A stretch of 64,000 nt of DNA from Sulfitobacter undariae (GTDB taxonomy: Bacteria > Pseudomonadota > Alphaproteobacteria > Rhodobacterales > Rhodobacteraceae). The notes under the pieces were generated by a model that saw nothing but the letters and a program-made list of their open reading frames with translations, ran no database searches and was not told the origin of the DNA. Every line of letters begins with the position of its first letter. The first letter of the stretch is position 1. Of the stretch, positions 1 through 8,030 are shown in pieces. Location of the stretch: the NCBI RefSeq assembly GCF_014196805.1, contig NZ_JACIEI010000005.1:124001-188000 (forward strand). Reading direction: 5' to 3'. A program made the position numbers and the translations under genes.

Positions 1-293
1 TCAAGCGGGTAGGCGTCTAGTTTGGTCTGTGAGGACGCCTCCTCCACCGTGCCTTTGGCGTGACCACCCAAGATCACAGCGCGCTCTGCCATCAGGTCGG
101 CGCCTTCGCGCAAGCGGTCTGCGACTTGATCCAGCAGTTCGTGCACGCCGATATACCCCGGCCCTTTTACGTTCCAATGGGCCTGTTTGACGGCCAGCGT
201 CAGTGAAACCATATCTGCAAGCCGCGCGTTGAGCAGATCAATCATCTTGTGGCGGGTCTGGTCATCTAGGCCAGTTACAAATGCTTCGGGCAT
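1..293 (-). CDS. dps: Dps-family ferritin-like DNA-protection protein (3' part cut off by window edge)
   Basis: Partial gene; the first 97 codons are in the window. Dps proteins form dodecamers that oxidise and store iron with peroxide and protect DNA in starved or oxidatively stressed cells. The translation carries the family ferroxidase region: KQAHWNVKG around residues 35-43, followed by a helix with H, D and E ligands (HELLDQVADRLREGADLMAER). The ATG at 291-293 has a strong ribosome site, AAAGGAG, just upstream. It is divergent from lolA across about 170 bp, which must hold both promoters. Family assignment is firm; the C-terminus cannot be judged. Confidence 0.9.
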   Translation of the reverse strand, partial: MPEAFVTGLDDQTRHKMIDLLNARLADMVSLTLAVKQAHWNVKGPGYIGVHELLDQVADRLREGADLMAERAVILGGHAKGTVEEASSQTKLDAYPL

Positions 294-462
294 TGGTTGT
301 CTCCTTTGCGTTTTAACATCATTCATGGGTTAAAGCGTTTTGGAGGGGGCTTGGTTCCATGATAGGCGATTACACGCAATTTTTTCCCGTTGATATCGCA
401 TATCAAGTCGTGGTGACCTATCTATAGTATCTCGCCAACGGAATAATACAGGACCGATAAAT

Positions 463-1062
463 ATGCGATTCTTGAAAACAATCATGTTGGGTGCCGCGCT
501 GAGCATCGCTGCCTCGACTGCGATGGCGGATAAAATCCCGCTGGGCAACATCAGCAACTACTTGAATGAGCTGACGACTGCTAAAGGGGACTTTACGCAG
601 ATCAACAGCGATGGGACCATTTCAACAGGAACAATCTATATCAAACGGCCTGGACGTGTGCGGTTTGAATATAATGCACCGGATACAGGTTTGGTGATTG
701 CGGGATCAAATACCGTGGTGATCTATGACACCAAATCTAACCAGCCCCCGGAAACCTACCCGCTGTCACGTACGCCGCTATCGATCATTCTGGCGCGCAA
801 GGTGAACCTTGGACAAGCCAAAATGGTAACGGGCCACGCTTATGATGGCACTGCAACAACGGTAACTGCGCAAGATCCTGAAAACCCGCAATATGGCAAT
901 ATCCAGATGAAGTTCACGGGCCCTACGCCAGAACTCCGCCAGTGGATCATCAACGATGGAAACGGGGGCCAGACAACTGTGGTCCTTGGCGAACTACAAA
1001 AGGGTGGAAACATCCCGAACAATTTGTTCAATGTGGGCACCCCCGGCAGAAACAACCGTTAA
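463..1062 (+). CDS. lolA: LolA-like outer-membrane lipoprotein carrier protein
   Basis: A 199-residue periplasmic protein. Residues 1-22 form a signal peptide ending AMA before Asp-Lys. The mature part has the LolA-fold beta-strand pattern, including KGDFTQINSDGTISTG and the RPGRVRFEYNAP segment typical of LolA, which shuttles lipoproteins from LolCDE to the outer membrane. Length is normal for the family. The gene stands alone: dps is divergent upstream and a strong bidirectional terminator follows. Other LolA-fold proteins share this pattern, so the exact role is inferred from sequence class. Confidence 0.85.
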   Translation: MRFLKTIMLGAALSIAASTAMADKIPLGNISNYLNELTTAKGDFTQINSDGTISTGTIYIKRPGRVRFEYNAPDTGLVIAGSNTVVIYDTKSNQPPETYPLSRTPLSIILARKVNLGQAKMVTGHAYDGTATTVTAQDPENPQYGNIQMKFTGPTPELRQWIINDGNGGQTTVVLGELQKGGNIPNNLFNVGTPGRNNR

Positions 1063-1121
1063 CAAGCGCGAAATTTTGACCTCAAATGATGACGTTTCTG
1101 CGCTCTGAGGCCGACAAATAG

Positions 1122-1158
1122 AAACCCCCGCATGATTTCACCATGCGGGGGTTTTTGA
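1122..1158. terminator. Bidirectional Rho-independent terminator
   Basis: A perfect 13-bp stem (1122-1134 with 1142-1154) with a 7-nt loop. The arms begin AAA and end TTT, so each strand has a U-run. It lies between the converging ends of lolA and the lipoprotein gene at 1181. Confidence 0.9.
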
Positions 1159-1180
1159 TTACACACTTTGCTGCAATGGC

Positions 1181-1765
1181 TTAGCGCAGGCGGCATCCAG
1201 CGATTTGATCGCGATACATGAGCGAGCGGCTATCAACCTTACCTGCCACCGCAACGAGCCATGGTTTGGCGTTGTAGCTGGCGCGGCTAAAGCCTGTGTG
1301 GCCTTCGTGATAGGCGAGATATTGGTTGCGGGCGTCGGTGAGCGCGATGCCATTTCTTTCGCGACTGATGTTCATGTACCAACCCATGAAATCCGTGGCG
1401 TCTTTGATGTTATCTCGCTTCGCGCCATTGCGCCGTTCGGCTGCGCGGTATTCATCCCACGTTGCATCCAGTGCCTGACCATAGCCAAAGGCGCTGGATT
1501 GACGGCCCATGGGAATCACCCCCAAGACATATTTGAAGGGGGTGCGTGCATCGCCGACAAATTTGCTTTCCTGATGAATCGTAGCCATCTGGACGTGAAT
1601 GGGGATGCCCCATTTGCGCTCTGCCGCTTTGAATGCCTTGTAATAATCGGGGCGCTGTTGGAGAATCGTACACGCATTGTCCAGATCCCGTGGAGGGGTG
1701 CTGGGGCTGCTGCCACAACTTGCCAGAAGTAGCGCGATCATCATAGCGCGAAGGGGTGTTTTCAT
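1181..1765 (-). CDS. Lytic-transglycosylase-like (SLT) lipoprotein
   Basis: A 194-residue predicted lipoprotein. The signal sequence ends in the lipobox LLASC with Cys17 as the lipidation site. HQESKF, with Glu66, matches the catalytic glutamate context of soluble-lytic-transglycosylase folds, and FGYGQALDATWDEY fits the GYGQ-type motif after it. The protein is shorter than typical Slt enzymes and consists of little more than the catalytic domain. It would act on peptidoglycan from a membrane anchor, probably on the periplasmic side. Enzymatic function is inferred from these motifs. It converges on lolA and shares its terminator. Confidence 0.75.
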   Translation of the reverse strand: MKTPLRAMMIALLLASCGSSPSTPPRDLDNACTILQQRPDYYKAFKAAERKWGIPIHVQMATIHQESKFVGDARTPFKYVLGVIPMGRQSSAFGYGQALDATWDEYRAAERRNGAKRDNIKDATDFMGWYMNISRERNGIALTDARNQYLAYHEGHTGFSRASYNAKPWLVAVAGKVDSRSLMYRDQIAGCRLR

Positions 1766-1936
1766 GTGCCGCTCGCCTCAAGTTTTGTTTTTATATTTTG
1801 CGCCACATTATTCTATTTGATCCCTGATTTACAGGGGAAACCTTCGGTGCAGGGGGTGAATAAAGCGGCAATGCGCCGATTGGCAACAGTACTGTCTATG
1901 TCAAGTCCACAGACTGTTTCCAGAAACTAAGCTGCA

Positions 1937-1981
1937 ATGATTAGACAAAATGTTCTTGTTTCGGCTACCCACGAAGGGTAG
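1937..1981 (+). promoter_or_regulatory. Possible leader peptide and SD-overlapping hairpin before hspQ
   Basis: A 14-codon frame (MIRQNVLVSATHEG) begins at 1937 and ends in TAG at 1979-1981, 13 nt before the hspQ ATG. Its start region TGCAATGATTAGA (1933-1945) is repeated exactly at 1991-2003 across the hspQ start, so both frames begin Met-Ile-Arg. A hairpin with a 6-bp stem, CTACCC (1965-1970) and GGGTAG (1976-1981), overlaps the 5' edge of the hspQ ribosome site. No good ribosome site precedes the short frame, so translation of it is uncertain. Confidence 0.35.
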
Positions 1982-1994
1982 GGAGCGCATTGCA

Positions 1995-2321
1995 ATGATT
2001 AGAACTCGCGCCAAATATCACCTTGGACAGATTGTCCGGCACAAAAAACACCCCTTTCGCGGGGTGGTTTTCGACGTGGACCCAGAGTTTTCCAATACTG
2101 AAGAATGGTATGAGTCGATTCCTGAGGAAAGCCGCCCGATCAAAGGGCAGCCCTATTACCACCTTTTGGCCGAGAACGACCAAAGCTATTATGTGGCTTA
2201 TGTGTCCGAGCAAAACCTCGTCGCTGATTATTCAGGTGAACCCGTGGATCACCCTGATATTCCTGACCTTTTCGGCCCCTTCGAGAACGGCACATACCCG
2301 CTGCATTTCCAGATGAACTAA
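1995..2321 (+). CDS. hspQ: Heat-shock protein HspQ
   Basis: A 108-residue protein matching HspQ along its length: RAKYHLGQIVRHKKHPFRGV near the N-terminus, then YYHLLAEND and YVAYVSEQNL in the middle. HspQ binds DNA and modulates Lon protease specificity in enterobacteria; whether it does so here is inference. The ATG at 1995 is preferred over an upstream in-frame start because the homology begins with MIRTRAKY and AGGGAG lies at 1980-1985. The start region is partly duplicated upstream. A bidirectional terminator separates it from the converging ggt gene. Confidence 0.88.
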   Translation: MIRTRAKYHLGQIVRHKKHPFRGVVFDVDPEFSNTEEWYESIPEESRPIKGQPYYHLLAENDQSYYVAYVSEQNLVADYSGEPVDHPDIPDLFGPFENGTYPLHFQMN

Positions 2322-2351
2322 ACGGGGACGCGGTTGGCGCCCCCGTTTGAT
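2320..2351. terminator. Bidirectional terminator between hspQ and ggt
   Basis: The arms AAACGGGG (2320-2327) and CCCCGTTT (2341-2348) pair perfectly around a loop that can itself pair weakly. The hairpin overlaps the hspQ stop codon and lies just past the end of the converging ggt gene. Confidence 0.6.
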
Positions 2352-2354
2352 TGC

Positions 2355-3932
2355 TCAATAACCCAACGCGCAACCGTCTTTACGGGCATCTGACGCACCT
2401 TCCAGAACACCACTTTCATGGATTTTGATCGCCTGTGCGCCGCCAATAGCGGTGCGCGGGATTTCGACCTTGTGACCCATGTCGGACAGTTCGGCGCGAA
2501 TAGAATCGGAGTAACCACGCTCTACACTCAGGACGCCTTTGTCGGTAAATGCGCGGGGCGCATCAATGGCATCCTGTGGCTCCATCCCGAAGTCAGTCAA
2601 ATTTGATGCGAATCGCGCATGCCCACACGGTTGGTACGCGCCACCCATCACACCAAACGGCATGATGACACGGCCCGCCTGACGGATCATTCCCGGAATA
2701 ATAGTGTGCATCGGGCGTTTGCCGCCTTTCAACTCATTCGGGTGTCCTTTCTCAAGGGTGAAACCTGCACCACGGTTTTGCAGCAGTAGGCCAAATTTAT
2801 CTGAGGCAAGGCCCGACCCGAATCCATGGAAAATGGAATAGATCAGGGACACTGACATGCCGTCGCCGTCTACCACGGTGATATAGATTGTATCCTTATG
2901 AACCGATTCTGACAGGGCAGCGGGGCTTTGCATTGCTTTGGTCGGATCAATCAACGCAGCAAGTTTCTTGGCTGTGCTCATCTCCAACATATGATCGGCG
3001 CGGGTGGCATAATCTGCATCCGCGAGGAAGCGGTTCCGCGCATCATAGGCCAATTTAGAGGCTTCTGCCTCGATGTGGATACGTTGTGCGCCCAGCGGGT
3101 CCATGCTTGCGATGTCAAACTGTGCGAGGATGTTAAGCATCAACAAGGCGGTAGCGCCCTGACCGTTCGGCGGGTGCTCAACAACTTCGATGTCTTTATA
3201 TGAAGCGGCGATGGGGGTGGTGAGGGTGCAGCGCGCTGCGGCGAAATCGTCGGCAGTATGTTTGCCGCCATTCGCGTTCAAGACCGCCAACATATCTTCG
3301 GCGATTTCGCCGGTGTAAAAGGCATCGCGCCCGTCTTTGGCGACGCGGCGCAGCACCTCTGCCTGTCCCGGTGCGCGGAACACCTGACCCACCGTGGGTG
3401 CTTTGCCATCAATCAGATAGTGATCCCGCGCCCGACCCTGCAAGGTGCCTGCATCATTGGCCCAATCAAAAGCAACGCGAGGGGCAACCACCACGCCTTG
3501 CTCTGCATAGCGGATCGCAGGCGCAAGGAGATCATCCAAGCCCAGTTTGCCGACGGTTTCGGATAGGTGGCAAAAGGCATCGATGGCACCGGGCACTGTG
3601 ACTGCATGGGCGGAATGAAGAGGCACAGTTGCCTCGCCTGAATCGCGCAGATGCGCTGCGTCAAGTGCTGCCGGTGCGCGACCAGAACCATTAAGCGCGT
3701 GAACGGTGTCGCTGCCCCCTTCGGACCACAACACAAAACAATCGCCGCCAATGCCGGTCATCTGCGGCTCACAAATACCCAGCAAAACGGCTCCGGCTAT
3801 GGCTGCGTCCATGGCGTTACCGCCGCGTTCCAGCACATCAATGGCAGCTTTTGCGCCTAAGGGATGGGATGTTGCACACATGCCGCCTGTGGCCAGCACG
3901 GGCGAACGGCCAGGGAGTTGGAAGTCACGCAT
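2355..3932 (-). CDS. ggt: Gamma-glutamyltransferase family protein
   Basis: About 525 residues, the usual size of a GGT proenzyme that cleaves itself into two subunits and transfers or hydrolyses gamma-glutamyl groups. VLERGGNAMDAAIA near the N-terminus is the family signature. DTIYITVVD contains the threonine expected to be the autoprocessing nucleophile (Thr348 from the chosen start), and MPFGVMGG lies in the C-terminal half. No clear signal peptide is present, so a cytoplasmic GGT-like or acylase-like role is possible. I chose the ATG at 3932 because GAGAGAGG precedes it; an in-frame ATG at 3956 has no such site. It lies downstream of the RsbW-like gene on the same strand after a gap of about 265 bp. 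Confidence 0.85.
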   Translation of the reverse strand: MRDFQLPGRSPVLATGGMCATSHPLGAKAAIDVLERGGNAMDAAIAGAVLLGICEPQMTGIGGDCFVLWSEGGSDTVHALNGSGRAPAALDAAHLRDSGEATVPLHSAHAVTVPGAIDAFCHLSETVGKLGLDDLLAPAIRYAEQGVVVAPRVAFDWANDAGTLQGRARDHYLIDGKAPTVGQVFRAPGQAEVLRRVAKDGRDAFYTGEIAEDMLAVLNANGGKHTADDFAAARCTLTTPIAASYKDIEVVEHPPNGQGATALLMLNILAQFDIASMDPLGAQRIHIEAEASKLAYDARNRFLADADYATRADHMLEMSTAKKLAALIDPTKAMQSPAALSESVHKDTIYITVVDGDGMSVSLIYSIFHGFGSGLASDKFGLLLQNRGAGFTLEKGHPNELKGGKRPMHTIIPGMIRQAGRVIMPFGVMGGAYQPCGHARFASNLTDFGMEPQDAIDAPRAFTDKGVLSVERGYSDSIRAELSDMGHKVEIPRTAIGGAQAIKIHESGVLEGASDARKDGCALGY

Positions 3933-4035
3933 TGTTTGAAGGCCTCTCTCAATCATTTATTCGAGCTCAGCCTAGGGGCAATCCTTGGGCGTGCCAATGG
4001 TAATGATGTGAGTAAAGGGAGGGGGGGAGTGCCTC

Positions 4036-4074
4036 GGCGTCGCGTACTGGGTGGGGGCAATTAAACGCGACGCC
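4036..4074. repeat. 10-bp inverted repeat between two minus-strand genes
   Basis: GGCGTCGCGT (4036-4045) and ACGCGACGCC (4065-4074) are perfect inverted copies separated by 19 nt, and the stem can extend with CTC/AAG-type weak pairs. No U-run follows on either strand. It could be a structure at the end of the RsbW-like transcript or an operator for ggt. Confidence 0.5.
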
Positions 4075-4197
4075 AAGGGAAGCTATATGCAGCTACAAGG
4101 AATGGTATGACGGTAAACCGTGGCGCAATTGTGATGATCAGGTGGCGGTTCTGGGGAATTGATATGGTTATACTGCATCAAGTCAGATGTTGATGCG

Positions 4198-4644
4198 TTA
4201 TCCGCCCACAGCTAGCCGCAAGGTGAGGTGGTTTAACCCGTCTTTTCTACGATATGAGACATCTTGGACCAATGAGCGGATCATGAACCAGCCGAATCCG
4301 CCTTCGGGCATCATTGCAATGTCTACATTGATATCGGGCGCAGGGGGATTAGGCAGCGCATGATTGCGCATCGGGGCGCCTTCGTCGGTTATGACCAGAT
4401 CCAATCCGCAAGCATTGTAATCTGCCTTGATTCTTATTCCAGTTGGTTTGCCTACATAGGGTAACGCATGTTCGATGATGTTATTTAGCGCTTCAGCTAG
4501 CACCAACTGGATGGTGATCATTTCATCTTCACTGAGTCCAAGTATAGCCAGCTGTGCAGCTGTCTGAGAGATCGCATTGCATACAGCGGTTTCTACGCCA
4601 GCCAGAGAAACCGTAAAGCTGGTGAATTTCTCGCGATTAGGCAT
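4198..4644 (-). CDS. RsbW-like ATP-binding anti-sigma factor / serine kinase
   Basis: A 148-residue stand-alone GHKL ATPase domain of the RsbW/SpoIIAB class. The N box is AEALNNIIEHA, the G1-like box is DEGAPMRN, and GGFGWFMI forms the glycine-rich lid. Such proteins phosphorylate a STAS antagonist and bind a partner, classically a sigma factor. The STAS gene lies 27 bp upstream (4672-5007), so the two form a switch pair. No sigma factor or PP2C phosphatase is visible nearby, and the controlled partner is unknown. Domain class is certain; the partner is inference. Confidence 0.82.
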   Translation of the reverse strand: MPNREKFTSFTVSLAGVETAVCNAISQTAAQLAILGLSEDEMITIQLVLAEALNNIIEHALPYVGKPTGIRIKADYNACGLDLVITDEGAPMRNHALPNPPAPDINVDIAMMPEGGFGWFMIRSLVQDVSYRRKDGLNHLTLRLAVGG

Positions 4645-4671
4645 AGGGGGTTACTCTGTAAGAATGGCCCG

Positions 4672-5007
4672 TCATCGCAGGTCAGTGAGGGCCGCCTCTA
4701 CCGTTGAGAAGACGCCAAACACTGTGTCCATCCTTGTCAGGCGGAACACTTTATCTACCGCAGGTCTTAGTCCTGCCAGTACGAGCCGCCGGTCAGGGCT
4801 TAGGTCTTTCATGGCTGCAACAATCGCGCCAAGCCCACTAGAATCAATAAAATCAACTTGATTGAGGTCCAGCAATACGGTGCCATTCCTGCCTTCCGTA
4901 ATGTTGCGCATGCCATCCTTGAACATCAGCGCCACAGCAGCGTCAATGCGCGGGCCATGCACTGCAACGATCTGAATATCCGATTGTGTTGAGGTGACAA
5001 GTTCCAT
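4672..5007 (-). CDS. STAS-domain anti-sigma factor antagonist (RsbV-like)
   Basis: A 111-residue single STAS domain. DLNQVDFIDSSGLGAIVAAM carries the DSSG motif, where the serine is phosphorylated by the cognate kinase. Phosphorylation state would decide whether it binds the RsbW-like protein encoded next. I chose the ATG at 5007 because AGGA lies 8 nt upstream; an upstream in-frame TTG is less likely. The gene is divergent from the thiolase gene. Confidence 0.85.
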   Translation of the reverse strand: MELVTSTQSDIQIVAVHGPRIDAAVALMFKDGMRNITEGRNGTVLLDLNQVDFIDSSGLGAIVAAMKDLSPDRRLVLAGLRPAVDKVFRLTRMDTVFGVFSTVEAALTDLR

Positions 5008-5094
5008 GATATATTCCTGCAAGGATTACGTGCGACCTTTGTTAGGGCCAAATGGCTAACAAGTGGTAAGCACCTCGGAAAAGGGAGACTAAAC

Positions 5095-6267
5095 ATGCGC
5101 AAAGTGGTGATAGCAGGGGCGTCACGGACGCCGATGGCTGGCTTCCAAGGAGAGTTTTCCAGCATGACGGCTGCTCAGCTCGGCGGTGCGGCGATCCGCG
5201 CGGCATTGGCGGGGGCTGGTCCCGCGGTTGTCCAAGAGGTGCTGATGGGATGCGTTCTGCCTGCGGGTCAAGGCCAGGCGCCTGCGCGTCAGGCGGGTTT
5301 TGCGGCAGGGCTGGGTGAAGATGTACCAGCGACAACATTAAATAAAATGTGCGGTAGCGGTATGAAGGCTGCGATGATCGGCTTTGACCAGATCGCACTT
5401 GGCCATACGGATGTGATGGTCACTGGCGGTATGGAGAGTATGACAAACGCGCCTTATGTGCTGCCCAAAATGCGGGGCGGTGCGCGGTTGGGGCATGCGT
5501 CGGTGATTGACCATATGTTCCTTGATGGTCTGGAAGATGCCTATGACAAAGGCCGCTTGATGGGCACCTTTGCAGAAGATTGCGCCGAAACCTATCAGTT
5601 CACCCGCCAAGTGCAGGATGATTACGCCCTCGCATCGCTTAGCCGTGCTTTGCATGCGCAAGAAACAGGTGCGTTTGCGGATGAGGTCACTTCCGTTGAA
5701 GTCACGTCGCGCAAAGGCAGCGCGATGATTGACGCTGACGAGCAACCAAAAACGGCCCGCCCGGAGAAAATTCCGCAACTCAAACCGGCATTCCGCGAGG
5801 GCGGTACGGTGACGGCAGCGAATTCGTCTTCGATTTCCGATGGTGCGGCGGCCCTTATTCTGGCTTCTGAAGAGGCGGCCAAAGCGCAAGGTCTCAACAT
5901 TCGCGCGCATATCGTTGGTCACGCCAGCCACGCCCAAGCACCGGGCCTGTTCGCAACCGCTCCTGTGCCTGCAGCGCAAAAACTGCTCAAGCGGATCGGC
6001 TGGAGCAAGGATGACGTGGACCTGTGGGAAGTGAACGAAGCATTTGCGGTTGTGCCTTTGGCCTTTATGCACGAAATGGACATTTCTCACGACATCGTAA
6101 ACGTAAACGGCGGGGCTTGTGCGCTGGGCCATCCTATTGGCGCATCTGGCGCACGGATCATAGTTACTCTGCTTAATGCATTGGAAAAGCGCGGGTTGAA
6201 ACGTGGCATTGCTGCTATCTGCATTGGGGGCGGCGAAGGGACGGCGATTGCCATCGAGCTGCCTTAA
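5095..6267 (+). CDS. Acetyl-CoA acetyltransferase (thiolase)
   Basis: A 390-residue type II thiolase that condenses or cleaves acyl-CoA and acetyl-CoA. The nucleophile is Cys86 in NKMCGSGM. The C-terminal motifs NVNGGACALGHPIGASGAR (histidine) and CIGGGEGTA (acid/base cysteine) are intact, so it should be active. Length is normal. GGGAG lies before the ATG. No beta-oxidation or PHB partner is adjacent, so the chain-length preference and pathway (acetoacetyl-CoA formation for PHB, or degradation) cannot be set. A GTGGCCC/GGGCCAC hairpin (6310-6327) follows. Confidence 0.92.
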   Translation: MRKVVIAGASRTPMAGFQGEFSSMTAAQLGGAAIRAALAGAGPAVVQEVLMGCVLPAGQGQAPARQAGFAAGLGEDVPATTLNKMCGSGMKAAMIGFDQIALGHTDVMVTGGMESMTNAPYVLPKMRGGARLGHASVIDHMFLDGLEDAYDKGRLMGTFAEDCAETYQFTRQVQDDYALASLSRALHAQETGAFADEVTSVEVTSRKGSAMIDADEQPKTARPEKIPQLKPAFREGGTVTAANSSSISDGAAALILASEEAAKAQGLNIRAHIVGHASHAQAPGLFATAPVPAAQKLLKRIGWSKDDVDLWEVNEAFAVVPLAFMHEMDISHDIVNVNGGACALGHPIGASGARIIVTLLNALEKRGLKRGIAAICIGGGEGTAIAIELP

Positions 6268-6309
6268 CATATCCGCCGCTGGCTGCTTCATTCCGCCTTT
6301 AAACTTATC

Positions 6310-6327
6310 GTGGCCCGTAAGGGCCAC
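6310..6327 (+). terminator. Hairpin after the thiolase gene
   Basis: GTGGCCC (6310-6316) pairs with GGGCCAC (6321-6327) around a GTAA tetraloop. No U-run follows, so it may be a weak terminator or a 3'-end stabilising structure. Confidence 0.35.
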
Positions 6328-6351
6328 CTCCCTCAATAAAAGTGCAAAACC

Positions 6352-6810
6352 ATGCCTCTCGATTACGAAACTCTCTCTAAAACGATAACCTCTCTAACAG
6401 AGGGCGAAACCGACGCCGTGGCGTTGATGGCGACTGTCGCCTGTGAAGTGCATCACAGTGATGATCGTTTTGACTGGACGGGGTTTTACCGTGTGACTGC
6501 CCCTGAAATATTGAAAATTGGTCCCTATCAGGGCGGCCACGGCTGCCTTGTGATCCCATTTTCACGCGGTGTTTGCGGCGCTGCCGCGCGCAGCAGAGAG
6601 GCGCAGCTTGTGGCGGATGTAGATGCCTTCCCCGGCCATATCGCTTGCGCCAGTTCCACACGATCAGAACTGGTTTTGCCTGTATTTGGGGCAGGGGGCG
6701 TGCTGCTGGGGGTCTTTGATATCGACAGCAACCAGCCAGACGCATTTACGCAAGAGGATGCCCAAAAGCTGGCCGAAATTCTGGCCAGTACTTTCAGGGA
6801 CGTGACGTGA
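6352..6810 (+). CDS. msrC: Free methionine-(R)-sulfoxide reductase (GAF domain)
   Basis: A 152-residue single GAF domain. Three cysteines, Cys65, Cys75 and Cys99, have spacings 10 and 24, the same as the three redox cysteines of E. coli fRMsr. The surrounding sequence FSRGVCGAA and FPGHIACASSTRSELVLPV is the family signature. The enzyme reduces free methionine-R-sulfoxide and is recycled by thioredoxin in the cytoplasm. It may share a transcript with the LysE-type exporter that follows after about 140 bp. Confidence 0.88.
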   Translation: MPLDYETLSKTITSLTEGETDAVALMATVACEVHHSDDRFDWTGFYRVTAPEILKIGPYQGGHGCLVIPFSRGVCGAAARSREAQLVADVDAFPGHIACASSTRSELVLPVFGAGGVLLGVFDIDSNQPDAFTQEDAQKLAEILASTFRDVT

Positions 6811-6953
6811 GCTAGGATGAATGAACATCGCCCAGACAAAACGGCTTGGGCGGTAGGCGCATTTGACAGTTCGGCTGGGCAAACCTTGCCGCAGACATTA
6901 CAAAACAGCTTGGCGGTATTGCGCCACCCGCATATTGACGGAGACCAATCGAG

Positions 6954-7574
6954 ATGACCTTTGAGGCATGGACTGTCTTCACCCTGTTTTGGGTGGTTTT
7001 CGTGACCACCCCCGGTCCAAACGCGGTCAATTGTATCAACAACGGCATGAACTTGGGGATGCGCAAAGCGATGGTCGGCGTCTTGGCGATTCTCACGCAA
7101 GCGTCCTTGTTTTTGCTGCTATCGGCTTTGGGTGTTACCGCTCTGATTGCGGCTTCGCCAACGGCATTCACAGTGGCCAAATTGCTGGGCGCCGCTTTTC
7201 TGATTTACCTCGGTGTACGTGGCTGGATCCAAGCGCGGAAACCGGTGACAGTTGAGGAACGCCCCGCCAAATCGATCTATCTGCGTGCATTAGCCATCGC
7301 CACGATAAATCCCAAAAGCGTCGCAGGCTATCTGGCCGCATTTTCGCAGTTTGTGCAGCCTGACGTCCCAATCTGGGACCAGATGGTGGTGATTGTACCT
7401 ACCGCTCTGACGCTGACCGCGCTTAGTTATACAGGCTTTACCGGGCTGGGTGCGGGCCTTGGGCGTGCGGCGCTGGGCGCGGTGTTCAACGTCTGGGTGC
7501 GCCGGATCATGGGATTGTGTTTTATTGTCTACGGTGTGCTGCTGGGCAGTGCCGCAACTCCTTCAAGGGGATAG
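6954..7574 (+). CDS. LysE/RhtB-family amino-acid exporter
   Basis: A 206-residue inner-membrane protein with about six hydrophobic segments. The N-terminal segment FWVVFVTTPGPNAVNCINNGMNLG is the LysE/RhtB hallmark (TPGPN). The family exports amino acids such as lysine, threonine or homoserine lactone; the substrate here is unknown. GGAGA precedes the ATG. The GFA gene begins 3 nt after its stop, so the two are co-transcribed. The ATG overlaps the TGA of a possible 46-codon frame upstream (6817-6957). Confidence 0.87.
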   Translation: MTFEAWTVFTLFWVVFVTTPGPNAVNCINNGMNLGMRKAMVGVLAILTQASLFLLLSALGVTALIAASPTAFTVAKLLGAAFLIYLGVRGWIQARKPVTVEERPAKSIYLRALAIATINPKSVAGYLAAFSQFVQPDVPIWDQMVVIVPTALTLTALSYTGFTGLGAGLGRAALGAVFNVWVRRIMGLCFIVYGVLLGSAATPSRG

Positions 7575-7576
7575 TT

Positions 7577-7957
7577 ATGCTCAAAGGATCTTGCTTGTGC
7601 GGCACAATCACATTCACAGCGGCAAAAGCCGCACGTGATCCGGCGGCCTGTCACTGCACACAATGCCGCAAGCAGTCAGGGCATCATTGGGCGTCTGTTC
7701 AGGTTATGGACGATGATTTGCAGATCACTGGCACACCGCGCTGGTATGCCTCCAGCACAACTGCGAAACGGGGTTTCTGCCCGACGTGCGGATCATTTCT
7801 GTTCTGGAAAGGTCAGGCTGACCTCGACACAGGTATCAGTCTCGGCGTGCTGGACGGCGCAACAGGGCTGCGTCTGGAACGTCATATTTTCACGGACGAT
7901 AAAGGCGATTATTACGACATCTCAGACAACGCATCTGACGGCCCAAGCAAGACCTGA
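7577..7957 (+). CDS. GFA-family zinc-binding protein
   Basis: A 126-residue protein with the glutathione-dependent formaldehyde-activating (GFA) fold. The zinc-ligand motifs are all present: SCLCG near residue 6, CHCTQCRK near residue 25, and GFCPTCGSFLFW near residue 68. Members range from Gfa enzyme to uncharacterised CENP-V-like proteins, so a formaldehyde role is not assured. The start at 7577 follows AAGGGG and lies 2 nt after the LysE stop. Confidence 0.85.
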   Translation: MLKGSCLCGTITFTAAKAARDPAACHCTQCRKQSGHHWASVQVMDDDLQITGTPRWYASSTTAKRGFCPTCGSFLFWKGQADLDTGISLGVLDGATGLRLERHIFTDDKGDYYDISDNASDGPSKT

Positions 7958-8030
7958 GCGCTGGAACAGGGCGTTAGGACTGTGAAAACGGATCAGCCCT
8001 TTTGGGGCGGTAAATAGAAAGACTGCACGC

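Noticed and set aside
5338-6336. A 332-codon minus-strand frame across the thiolase gene
   Set aside because: Shadow frame; the thiolase catalytic residues are all intact on the plus strand.
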